DNA from: JALYRV01 sp036675475
GTDB taxonomy: Bacteria; Acidobacteriota; Vicinamibacteria; Vicinamibacterales; SCN-69-37
Length of the DNA stretch: 64,000 nt
Direction of reading: 5' to 3'
NCBI GenBank assembly: GCA_036675475.1
Contig: JAKFEY010000030.1
Coordinates: forward strand, 1 to 64,000
A program made the position numbers and the translations under genes. This document shows, piece by piece, positions 26,670 to 34,168 of this stretch. Numbering within the stretch: the first letter of the stretch is position 1; each line of letters begins with the position of its first letter. A model generated the notes under the pieces. It was not told the DNA's origin. It searched no databases and was given only the letters and a program-made list of their open reading frames with translations.

Positions 26670-28217
26670 TTAGAGCGGGATATTGCCGTGTTTCTTGCGC
26701 GGGTTGGTGTCGCGCTTCCCCGCCAGGCTGGCGAGCGCGGCAATCAGCTTCGCGCGCGTGTCGCGCGGGCGGATGATCTCGTCCACATAGCCGCGGCCGG
26801 CGGCCACGAACGGATTCGCGAACGTGTCGCGCAGCTCCTGAATCTTCTCGGCGCGCGCGGCGGCTGGATCCGCGGCGCCCTCGATCTCGCGGCGGTACAG
26901 GATGTTCACGGCGCCCTCGGCGCCCATCACGGCGATTTCGGCCGTCGGCCACGCGTAGTTGAAGTCCGTGCGAATGTGCTTGCTCGACATCACGCAGTAC
27001 GCGCCGCCGTACGCCTTGCGCGTGATGATGGTGATCTTCGGCACCGTCGCTTCCGCGAACGCAAACAGCAGCTTCGCGCCGTGTTTGATGATGCCGCCAT
27101 GCTCCTGCCGCACGCCGGGCAGGAAGCCGGGCACGTCTTCGAACGTGATCAGCGGAATGTTGAACGCGTCGCAGAAGCGCACGAAGCGCGCCGCCTTCAC
27201 CGACGCGTCGATGTCGAGCGTGCCCGCCAGCACCGCCGGCTGGTTGGCGACGATGCCGACCGACTGGCCGCCGAGACGCGCAAACCCCACGATGATGTTC
27301 TTCGCGTAATGCTCGTGCACCTCGAGAAACCGCCCATCGTCAATCACGCGCGTGATGACGTCGTGCATGTCGTACGGCTGGTTCGGCTGCGCGGGAACCA
27401 GCGTGTCGAGCTCCGCGGCCTCGCGGTCGTTATCGGCGCGATCGCTCGCCGCCACGCGCGGCACGTCGTCCAGGTTGTTCGACGGCAGGTACGACAGCAG
27501 CTCGCGAATCAGCCGGATGCACTCGGCATCGTCGGGCACGGCAAAGTGCGCGACGCCGCTGGTGGCGTTGTGCGTCATGGCGCCGCCGAGCGTTTCCTTG
27601 GTGACGTCCTCGTGCGTGACGGTCTTGATCACGTCGGGACCGGTCACGAACATGTAGCTCGAGCCCTCGACCATGATGTTGAAGTCGGTGATCGCGGGCG
27701 AATACACGGCGCCGCCGGCGCACGGCCCCATGATGGCGGAGATCTGCGGGATGACGCCCGAGGCGAGGGTGTTGCGCAGGAAGATGTCGGCGTAGCCGCC
27801 GAGCGAGACCACGCCTTCCTGGATGCGCGCGCCGCCCGAGTCGTTGAGGCCGATCATGGGCGCGCCCATCTTCATCGCGAGGTCCATGACCTTCACGATT
27901 TTCGCGGCGTTGGTTTCCGACAGCGAGCCGCCGAACACCGTGAAGTCCTGCGCGAACGCGTACGCCGGCCGGCCGTCGATGCGCCCGTGGCCGCACACCA
28001 CGCCGTCGCCCGGCACGATGAACTTCTCCATGCCGAAGTCGCGGCACCGGTGCGTCACCAGCTTGTCGATCTCCTCGAACGTGCCCGGATCGAACAGCAG
28101 CTCGATCCGCTCTCGCGCGGTGAGCTTGCCGCTCTCCTTCTGCTTGCGCAGACGGTCTTCGCCGCCGCCGGCTTCCGCCAGCTTCTCCAACCGCTCGAGC
28201 TTTTCGACGTTTTCCAT
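26670..28217 (-). CDS. Acyl-CoA carboxylase carboxyltransferase (propionyl-CoA type)
   Basis: 515 residues from ATG 28215-28217, the usual size for PccB-like carboxyltransferases. Motifs include LTARERIELLFDPGTFEEI, GLNDSGGARIQEGV, IMGPCAGGAVYSPAITDF, ITRKAYGGAYCVMSSKH and the terminal NPRKKHGNIPL. It transfers the carboxyl group from biotin to an acyl-CoA (probably propionyl-CoA). Its partners, biotin carboxylase and carrier, are 3-4 kb downstream on the same strand, separated by the hydrolase and the insertion. A transaldolase-like gene precedes it by 14 bp. The gap before the next gene is the 1.4-kb insertion that split the original operon. Confidence 0.93.
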   Translation of the reverse strand: MENVEKLERLEKLAEAGGGEDRLRKQKESGKLTARERIELLFDPGTFEEIDKLVTHRCRDFGMEKFIVPGDGVVCGHGRIDGRPAYAFAQDFTVFGGSLSETNAAKIVKVMDLAMKMGAPMIGLNDSGGARIQEGVVSLGGYADIFLRNTLASGVIPQISAIMGPCAGGAVYSPAITDFNIMVEGSSYMFVTGPDVIKTVTHEDVTKETLGGAMTHNATSGVAHFAVPDDAECIRLIRELLSYLPSNNLDDVPRVAASDRADNDREAAELDTLVPAQPNQPYDMHDVITRVIDDGRFLEVHEHYAKNIIVGFARLGGQSVGIVANQPAVLAGTLDIDASVKAARFVRFCDAFNIPLITFEDVPGFLPGVRQEHGGIIKHGAKLLFAFAEATVPKITIITRKAYGGAYCVMSSKHIRTDFNYAWPTAEIAVMGAEGAVNILYRREIEGAADPAAARAEKIQELRDTFANPFVAAGRGYVDEIIRPRDTRAKLIAALASLAGKRDTNPRKKHGNIPL

Positions 28218-28231
28218 CAGGAAACCAATGA

Positions 28232-28879
28232 CTATTTCTGCTGCGCCTTGTTCCAGTCCTCGAGAAACTTCTTGAGCCCGATGTCCGTGAGCGGGTGCTT
28301 GAAGATCTGTTCGAGCACGGCTGACGGGCAGGTGCAGACGTCGGCGCCGAGGCGCGCGGCCTGCACGATGTGCATCGGCGACCGCACCGAGGCCACGAGA
28401 ATTTCCGTGCCCCACTCGTAGTTGTCGTAAATCTCGACGATTTCCTCGATGAGCCGCATGCCGTCGGTGGCGATGTCGTCGAGGCGGCCGACAAACGGGC
28501 TCACGTAGCTGGCGCCCGCCTTGGCCGCGAGAATGGCCTGCGTCGCCGAGAACACGAGCGTGACGTTCACGCGAATGCCGTCCGACGACAGCGCCCTGCA
28601 CGCCTTCACGCCGTCTTTGCCGAACGGCACTTTGACGACGATGTGCTCGTCGATGGTGGCGAGGCTCTTGCCTTCGGTGATCATGGCGGCGGCGTCGGTG
28701 GCCACGACCTCGGCGCTGACCGGGCCCTTCACCGCGGTGCAGATGTCCTTGAGGATGGCGCGCGGGTCGCCGCCCTCCTTCGCCATCAGCGACGGATTGG
28801 TGGTCACGCCGTCGATGATGCCGAGCTCGACGAGCGCCTTGATTTCCTTGATGTTGCCGGTGTCTGCGAAAAACTTCAT
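28232..28879 (-). CDS. Transaldolase / fructose-6-phosphate aldolase-like enzyme
   Basis: 215 residues, MKFFADTGNIKEIKALVELG. The family landmarks are present: DGVTTNPSLMAKEG, the Schiff-base Lys in HIVVKVPFG, VNVTLVFSATQAILAAKAGA, SPFVGRLDD and ATCPSAVLEQ-like DVCTCPSAVLEQIFKHPLTD. This is the short (~215-residue) class of transaldolase/fructose-6-phosphate aldolase, acting on sugar phosphates in the pentose-phosphate pathway. Transaldolase or aldolase activity cannot be told from the sequence alone. Confidence 0.92.
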   Translation of the reverse strand: MKFFADTGNIKEIKALVELGIIDGVTTNPSLMAKEGGDPRAILKDICTAVKGPVSAEVVATDAAAMITEGKSLATIDEHIVVKVPFGKDGVKACRALSSDGIRVNVTLVFSATQAILAAKAGASYVSPFVGRLDDIATDGMRLIEEIVEIYDNYEWGTEILVASVRSPMHIVQAARLGADVCTCPSAVLEQIFKHPLTDIGLKKFLEDWNKAQQK

Positions 28880-28891
28880 TCTGTTACTCCA

Positions 28892-28990
28892 AGGCCAGAG
28901 GCCAGCGGCCAGAGGCGTGAGCCGAGCGCGACAACGCGCGCTCGCCTAAGTTTAGTCAGCCCTCTGGCCGCTGGCCTCTGGCCTCTGGCC
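28892..28990. repeat. GGCCAGAGG hairpin repeat (family C), copy 3
   Basis: Left arm GGCCAGAGGCCAGCGGCCAG, right arm CTGGCCGCTGGCCTCTGGCC. The centre contains GAGCGCGACAACGCGCGCTC, shared with the copy at 9461-9569. The right arm encodes the last ~12 residues of the FAH-family protein (EGQRPEASGQRAD), whose TAA stop is at 28952-28954. Confidence 0.82.
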
Positions 28991-29752
28991 TTCTACAACT
29001 CGGTTGGTCAGCTCCCCGATGCCTTCGATGCGCACCGTTACTGTATCGCCCGGCGCGAGCGGGCCGACGCCGGACGGGGTGCCGGTGAGGATCACGTCGC
29101 CGGGCAGCAGCGTCATCACGCGGCTGATGTGCTCGACGAGTTTCGCGACCGGGAAGATCAGCTCGCGCGTGGACGAGGACTGCCGGACCGCGCCGTTGAC
29201 GAGGCCCTCGATCTTCAGCGCGGACGGATCCAGGCCGAGCGCGACGCACGGCCCGATCGGCGCGAAGGTGTCGAAGCCCTTCGCGCGCGTGTACTGCACG
29301 TCTTTCTTCTGCAGGTCGCGCGCCGTCACGTCGTTGCCGCACGTGAGACCCAGCACATGGGCCATCGCGTCGCGCTCGCTCACGTGGCTCGCGCGCGTGC
29401 CGATGACGATGGCGAGCTCGGCTTCGTGATGGATCTCGCCCGCCCACATCGGCAGCGTGATGGGGTCGTTCGGGCCAATCACGGCGGTGGACGGCTTCAT
29501 GAACATCAGCGGCTCTGGCGGCAGCGGCTTGTGCATTTCGGCCGCGTGGTCCTTGTAGTTGAGGCCGATGGCGACAATCTTCGAGGGCCGCACGGGCGGC
29601 AGCAGCGCCGCGTGATCGAGCGTCACGGCCGCGCCCAGCTCGTACGTGCCGAAGGCGTCGCCCTCGACGAGCCGCGCGCTCGTGCCATCGCCCGATGCGA
29701 TGACGTGCCGCGGCGATCCGTTGTGCGTGATGCAGTAAAGCAGGTCAGTCAT
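28952..29752 (-). CDS. Fumarylacetoacetate hydrolase-family protein
   Basis: 266 residues from ATG 29750-29752. FAH-fold motifs: GLNYKDHAAEM, FMKPSTAVIGPNDPI, EIHHEAELAIVIG (metal-binding Glu/Glu/Asp region), GFDTFAPIGPCV and GDVILTGTPSGVGPLAPGD. Members hydrolyse C-C bonds of oxo-acids or decarboxylate 4-oxalocrotonate/oxaloacetate. The substrate is unknown. The start overlaps the upstream lipoprotein's stop by 8 bp. The C-terminal ~12 residues are translated from the repeat at 28892-28990 and are not part of the fold. Confidence 0.9.
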   Translation of the reverse strand: MTDLLYCITHNGSPRHVIASGDGTSARLVEGDAFGTYELGAAVTLDHAALLPPVRPSKIVAIGLNYKDHAAEMHKPLPPEPLMFMKPSTAVIGPNDPITLPMWAGEIHHEAELAIVIGTRASHVSERDAMAHVLGLTCGNDVTARDLQKKDVQYTRAKGFDTFAPIGPCVALGLDPSALKIEGLVNGAVRQSSSTRELIFPVAKLVEHISRVMTLLPGDVILTGTPSGVGPLAPGDTVTVRIEGIGELTNRVVEGQRPEASGQRAD

Positions 29753-30896
29753 TGCGGCCGGTTTCCTCGACGCGGTTGGATTCGGGACTGCGATTGGGCG
29801 GCGTCGCCTTGTCGACGGCCACCACCGCATACACGTAGCGCGTGCCCGGCACGGTGGTCGCGTCCTTGTACGTGGTGTCGGTGATCGGAGCCGCGAACAG
29901 CGGTTCAAGCTTGTCGAGCGGAAGCAGTGTGTCACCCGGCGCTTCGGCGCGCAAGACCAGGTAGCCCGCGAAGTCGGCCGCGTCGACCGCGTCCCAGATC
30001 AGGCTGACGGCGCCGGTGCCGGCCACGGCCGTAAGATTCGCGGGCGTGGGGGGCGGGAACACGTCGCGCGGCGTGATGCAGACGGGACCGGCCGCCGCGC
30101 TCTCGATCGACGCGCCCGTCGACGCCACCGCGGAGCGCACCAGGTAGCAGCGCTCGACGCCAAACTCGAGACGCGTGTCTTCGAACGAGGTGCCGGCCTG
30201 CGGCTCCGCGTTGAGCGCGGCCACGGGCTGCCCGTCCTTCACTTCATAGATGCGATACCGCGTCGCCGCCTTCGCGCCGAGCCAGTCAAGTTTGATCGCC
30301 GTCTCGGTGAAGCTCGCGGTGAGATTCGACGGCGGATCGGGCACCGCGGTCAGCGGCACGGCGATCACCTCGGACACGGCGCCCACGCGATTGCGGCGCG
30401 AGACGCCCGCCACCGCGTAGTACCGCACCATCGGCGTCGGATACGCCGTCTGCGCCTCGGTCTCATCGGCCCACGTGATCTCGTCTCCGGGCAGCGGATC
30501 GGGCGGCGGCGAGGGCGTGGCCGTCTGCGCGGCGCCGCCAAGCGGCGGCGTGCGCAGGCTGATGGTGGCGACGCGCGTGGCGTCGCCGCCGCCGGACAGG
30601 TCGTCGGCGGTGGGCGGCGGATCGCCCGCGGGCTTGGTGACCGCGAACACGCGAATGGCCGTGATGTCGGCCGGCGCCGTGCCGTCCTGATTGGCCGCGG
30701 GCACCTTGAAGGTGAGCGTGATGGCGCCATCCTGCACGCGCGTGGCCGACAGCCCCTCGGCCTTCGCCGGCACGGGCCGGTACGGCGGCAGTGGATCGCC
30801 CTTCGACCCACAGGCGGCGGTCGCGAGCGCGGCGATCGCCGCGAGCGCCAGCCCTGAGCGAGGGCGCAGGCCGAGTCGACGTGGCAGTCGAAGCAT
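29745..30896 (-). CDS. Fibronectin type III-domain lipoprotein
   Basis: 383 residues. The N-terminus has a signal with lipobox (AALATAAC, then GSKGDPLPPYRPVP). The PPYRPVPAKAEGL run opens a first FN3-like domain. Two further FN3-like domains follow (DPPSNLTASFTETAIKLDW and TPANLTAVAGTGAVSLIWDA with YAVVAVDKATPPNRSPES). Cys residues in the second domain (ERCYLV, VCITP) could form a disulfide. Probably an outer-membrane or periplasmic adhesive scaffold. The ATG overlaps the hslU stop (TGATG), so translation is coupled with the protease operon. Confidence 0.8.
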   Translation of the reverse strand: MLRLPRRLGLRPRSGLALAAIAALATAACGSKGDPLPPYRPVPAKAEGLSATRVQDGAITLTFKVPAANQDGTAPADITAIRVFAVTKPAGDPPPTADDLSGGGDATRVATISLRTPPLGGAAQTATPSPPPDPLPGDEITWADETEAQTAYPTPMVRYYAVAGVSRRNRVGAVSEVIAVPLTAVPDPPSNLTASFTETAIKLDWLGAKAATRYRIYEVKDGQPVAALNAEPQAGTSFEDTRLEFGVERCYLVRSAVASTGASIESAAAGPVCITPRDVFPPPTPANLTAVAGTGAVSLIWDAVDAADFAGYLVLRAEAPGDTLLPLDKLEPLFAAPITDTTYKDATTVPGTRYVYAVVAVDKATPPNRSPESNRVEETGRND

Positions 30897-32263
30897 CACA
30901 GGATGTACCGCGACAAGTCTTCGTTGCCGACGACATCCGCAAGCATGCGGTCGACGTAGGCGGCGTCGACCGTGACCGTGACGCCGTCCATCTCCGACGC
31001 GTTGAACGACACATCGTCGAGCAGCTTTTCCATGACGGTGTGCAGGCGGCGCGCGCCGATGTTCTCGGTGCGCTCGTTGACGAGCGTGGCGAACTCGGCC
31101 AGGCGGCGGATGGCGCTCTCGTCGAAGGCGAGCGTGACGCCTTCGGTTTCGAGCAGCGCGCCGTACTGGCGAATGAGCGCGTTTTTCGGCTCGGTGAGGA
31201 TGCGCACGAAGTCCGCTTCACCCAGCGCCTCGAGCTCGACGCGAATCGGGAAGCGCCCCTGCAGCTCGGGGATCAGATCGGACGGCTTCGACACGTGGAA
31301 GGCGCCGGCCGCGACGAACAGGATGTGGTCGGTGCGCACCATCCCGTATTTCGTGTTCACGGTCGTGCCCTCGACGATCGGCAGGATGTCGCGCTGCACG
31401 CCTTCGCGGCTGACATCGGGCCCCTGCGAACCTTCACGGCCGGCAATCTTGTCGATCTCATCGAGAAAGATGATGCCCGACTGCTCGGCGCGGTGCACGG
31501 CGGCGCGCGCCACGCTTTCCATGTCGATCAGCTTGCCGGCCTCTTCCGCCGTGAGCTGCTCGAGCGCGTCGGGCACGCGCAGTTTGCGCTTCTTCGTGCG
31601 GCCCCCGAACATGCCGGGCAGCATGTCCTTCATGTTGATGTCGATCTCTTCGACCGAGCCGCCCTGGATGATCTCGAACGAGGGGAACGTGCGCTCGCGC
31701 ACGTCGATCTCGACGGTCTTCTCGTCGAGCTTTCCCGCGCGCAGCTGCTCGCGCAGCTTCTCGCGCGTGCGCTGGCCCTGCTCGCGCGCCGAGATCTGAT
31801 CGGGTGTTTCCTCGCCATAGGAGGGCGCCGCCGGCAGCGGCGGCAGCAGCAGATCGAGCACGCGCTCTTCCGCCGCGGCGCGCGCCTTGTCCTTCACGTC
31901 GCCTTCGCGCTCGTCGCGCACCATCTTCACAGCGATCTCGACGAGGTCGCGCACCATCGACTCGACGTCGCGCCCGACGTAGCCGACTTCGGTGAACTTC
32001 GAAGCCTCGATCTTGAGGAACGGCGAATGCGCGAGCTTCGCGAGGCGGCGCGCGATCTCGGTTTTGCCGACGCCGGTGGGACCGATCATCAGGATGTTCT
32101 TCGGCGCGACTTCCTCGGCAAGCTCGGGCGTCAGTTTCTGGCGGCGGATGCGGTTGCGCAGTGCGATGGCCACGGCGCGCTTGGCCGCGGCCTGGCCGAC
32201 GACATATTTATCGAGCTCCGCGACAATCTGCCGCGGCGTCAAAGCGGACGTCATGTCACTCAC
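30896..32263 (-). CDS. hslU: ATP-dependent protease ATPase subunit HslU
   Basis: 455 residues. AAA+ unfoldase with LDKYVVGQAAAKRAVAIALR, Walker A GPTGVGKTE, SKFTEVGYVGRDVESMVRDL, Walker B GIIFLDEIDK and sensor/Arg-finger region GRFPIRVELEAL. It unfolds substrates and feeds them into the HslV chamber. The GTG start overlaps the hslV stop (GTGA); an ATG three codons later is an alternative. The order hslV-hslU is the usual one. Confidence 0.97.
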   Translation of the reverse strand: MSDMTSALTPRQIVAELDKYVVGQAAAKRAVAIALRNRIRRQKLTPELAEEVAPKNILMIGPTGVGKTEIARRLAKLAHSPFLKIEASKFTEVGYVGRDVESMVRDLVEIAVKMVRDEREGDVKDKARAAAEERVLDLLLPPLPAAPSYGEETPDQISAREQGQRTREKLREQLRAGKLDEKTVEIDVRERTFPSFEIIQGGSVEEIDINMKDMLPGMFGGRTKKRKLRVPDALEQLTAEEAGKLIDMESVARAAVHRAEQSGIIFLDEIDKIAGREGSQGPDVSREGVQRDILPIVEGTTVNTKYGMVRTDHILFVAAGAFHVSKPSDLIPELQGRFPIRVELEALGEADFVRILTEPKNALIRQYGALLETEGVTLAFDESAIRRLAEFATLVNERTENIGARRLHTVMEKLLDDVSFNASEMDGVTVTVDAAYVDRMLADVVGNEDLSRYIL

Positions 32264-32799
32264 AGTTCTTCGATCGTAATGCGGTCGTTCGTGTAAATGC
32301 AGATGTCCGCGGTGATGGCCATGGCTTCCTGGGCGATCTCGCGCGGACCAAGCTGGGTGTGTTTGGCGAGCGCCTTCGCGGCGGCCATCGCATAGGGCGC
32401 GCCCGAACCAATCGCTATCACGCCGTCATCGGGCTCGATCAGATCGCCGTTGCCCGAGAGCACGAACGTGTTGCCGGCGTCGGCGACGATCATCATGGCC
32501 TCGAGGCGGCGCAGCAGGCGGTCGGTGCGCCAGTCGCGCGCCAGCTCCACCGCGGCCCGATCGAGGTTGCCGCGGTACTGTTCGAGCTTCGCCTCGAAGC
32601 GCGTCATCAGCGCCATGGCGTCGGCGGCCGATCCGGCAAAGCCCGCGAGGATCTTGTCGTTGTAGAGGCGCCTGACTTTCCGGCCGCCGTGCTTGACGAC
32701 GGTCTTGTCGAAGGTGACCTGGCCGTCGGCGGCAATGACGACCTTGTCGGCGCGGCGGACGGACAGGACGGTGGTGGCGTGAAACTGCGGAACTGGCAT
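32260..32799 (-). CDS. hslV: ATP-dependent protease proteolytic subunit HslV
   Basis: 179 residues. The proteasome-type catalytic Thr follows an 8-residue propeptide (MPVPQFHA-TTVLSVRR), with Thr9 as the nucleophile after processing. ADKVVIAADGQVT, KVRRLYNDKILAGFAGSAAD and VIAIGSGAPYAMAAAKAL match the family. Forms the peptidase core of HslUV with the overlapping hslU product. It is the first gene of this leftward operon. Confidence 0.97.
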   Translation of the reverse strand: MPVPQFHATTVLSVRRADKVVIAADGQVTFDKTVVKHGGRKVRRLYNDKILAGFAGSAADAMALMTRFEAKLEQYRGNLDRAAVELARDWRTDRLLRRLEAMMIVADAGNTFVLSGNGDLIEPDDGVIAIGSGAPYAMAAAKALAKHTQLGPREIAQEAMAITADICIYTNDRITIEEL

Positions 32800-32929
32800 C
32801 TGATCCCTATAAGTCTACTTGCTGGGCACTGCTCCCAATCGGGGACGCGGTTGTCATCGGGGCAGGACGCGCTCGGAACCGCCGGCCTTGAAACCCTGAG
32901 GAAATGCGCGTAGTTTGGAGGGAGCCCTC

Positions 32930-32945
32930 TGGCAGCAGAGTTGCT
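32930..32945 (+). promoter_or_regulatory. Sigma-54 (-24/-12) promoter
   Basis: TGGCAGCAGAGTTGCT matches TGGCACGnnnnTTGCW, with GG (32931-32932) and GC (32943-32944) exactly 10 nt apart. The predicted start near 32956 gives a 16-nt leader with GAGAGG (32959-32964) before ATG 32972. Confidence 0.72.
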
Positions 32946-32971
32946 CGGTTAACGGCTCGAGAGGTTCTGCC

Positions 32972-33799
32972 ATGCATGCATCCACGAGAATTTCAGTCAC
33001 GGCGCTTCTAGCGCTTGCGCTTGCGGCGCCCGCGCTGGCGCAAGACAGCCGGCGCCCCACGGGCAGCGGCTCGTCCACCGGTGGCAGCGCCACGGCGCGG
33101 GGCGGATCCAGCTCCGGCGGCAGCAGCGCCGGATCAGCCTCCTCGAGCGGCGGCTCGATGTCGAGCGGCACCAGCAGCCCGCGTATGGGCACGGCGGTGG
33201 CGCGTCCGAGCCGCGAGCCGCGGTCGGCGGCCCGTCGTCCGTCGGGCGCCGAGGCGTCTGGCGGCGGCCCGGTGATTCCGGCCTACAGCCGTCCGCGCGG
33301 CGATCGCGCGGCGCGCGGCCAGGCCGTGGAGCGCGGCGACAATCCGCTGCCGCCCAACGGCGGCGACTATTACTACTATCCCGGGTACTACGGGTACAAC
33401 GGCTACTACGGCTATTCGCCGTACCGCAGCTTCGGATACCCCATCTACACGGGCTTCGGCTACTTCTATTACGACCCGTACTGGGGCTCCTACGATCCGT
33501 TCTACAGCCGCGGCTACTACGCGTATGGCCCGTCGGGCACGCGTTACAAGGACAAGGACGATCGCGACTACAACATCGGGTCGCTGCGGCTGAAGATCGA
33601 GCCGGCCGACGCCGAGGTCTACGTCGACGGCCTCTATCGCGGCGTGGTGGACGAGTTCGACGGCGTGTTCCAGCGCCTGAAGCTCGAGGCTGGCGCGCAT
33701 CGCCTGGAAATCCGGGCGCCCGGCCGGCAGCCGCTGGTGTTCGACGTGCTCGTCACGCCCGGCGAAACCACGACGTATCGCGGCGATCTGCAGCGGTAA
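32972..33799 (+). CDS. Secreted Tyr-rich protein with PEGA domain
   Basis: 275 residues. Signal peptide ending ALALAAPALA-Q. Residues about 25-75 are Ser/Gly-rich (SSGGSSAGSASSSGGSMSSG), about 110-185 are exceptionally Tyr-rich (YYYYPGYYGYNGYYGYSPYR and following; over 20 Tyr in ~65 residues) and about 205-275 form a PEGA domain (GSLRLKIEPADAEVYVDGLY, RLEIRAPGRQPLVFDVLV). PEGA domains are found in S-layer-like and envelope proteins. The protein is probably extracytoplasmic and perhaps cross-linked or structural. Expressed from a sigma-54 promoter 27 bp upstream. Confidence 0.82.
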   Translation: MHASTRISVTALLALALAAPALAQDSRRPTGSGSSTGGSATARGGSSSGGSSAGSASSSGGSMSSGTSSPRMGTAVARPSREPRSAARRPSGAEASGGGPVIPAYSRPRGDRAARGQAVERGDNPLPPNGGDYYYYPGYYGYNGYYGYSPYRSFGYPIYTGFGYFYYDPYWGSYDPFYSRGYYAYGPSGTRYKDKDDRDYNIGSLRLKIEPADAEVYVDGLYRGVVDEFDGVFQRLKLEAGAHRLEIRAPGRQPLVFDVLVTPGETTTYRGDLQR

Positions 33800-33802
33800 C
33801 GC

Positions 33803-34168
33803 TTGCTCAGAACCGTAGCGTTGGTGAGCGGCGTCTACGACCTGGTCGTAGGCGCCGTTTTACTTTTGGGCACGAACTGGATGGCGGCCACCTTCGGCGT
33901 CGCCGCGCCCGAGCCCATCATCCACGCGAAACTCAACGCCCTCTTCCTGATCTGCATCGGCCTCGGTTACGCGCTGCCCTATCGCGATCCCGCGCGCTAT
34001 CGCGGCTATCTGTGGATCATGGGCCCGCTGCTGAAGGGCGCCGGCGCCGCGGCCTTTCTCATCGACTACTTCGTCAACGCCTCACCCGCATCCTTTCTCC
34101 TCTTCGCCGCATCCGACGGCGCGCTGGCGTTGTGGACGCTGGTGGCGCTGATGCGCAGCAAACGCTGA
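33803..34168 (+). CDS. Small four-helix membrane protein
   Basis: 121 residues from TTG, 4 bp after the PEGA gene, probably co-transcribed. Four hydrophobic segments (ALVSGVYDLVVGAVLLLG, LNALFLICIGLGYAL, WIMGPLLKGAGAAAFLIDYF, FLLFAASDGALALWTLVALM). It resembles small DoxX-like or DUF membrane proteins, but no motif decides. The last 87 bp overlap the 3' end of the convergent glycosyltransferase gene. Confidence 0.65.
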   Translation: MLRTVALVSGVYDLVVGAVLLLGTNWMAATFGVAAPEPIIHAKLNALFLICIGLGYALPYRDPARYRGYLWIMGPLLKGAGAAAFLIDYFVNASPASFLLFAASDGALALWTLVALMRSKR

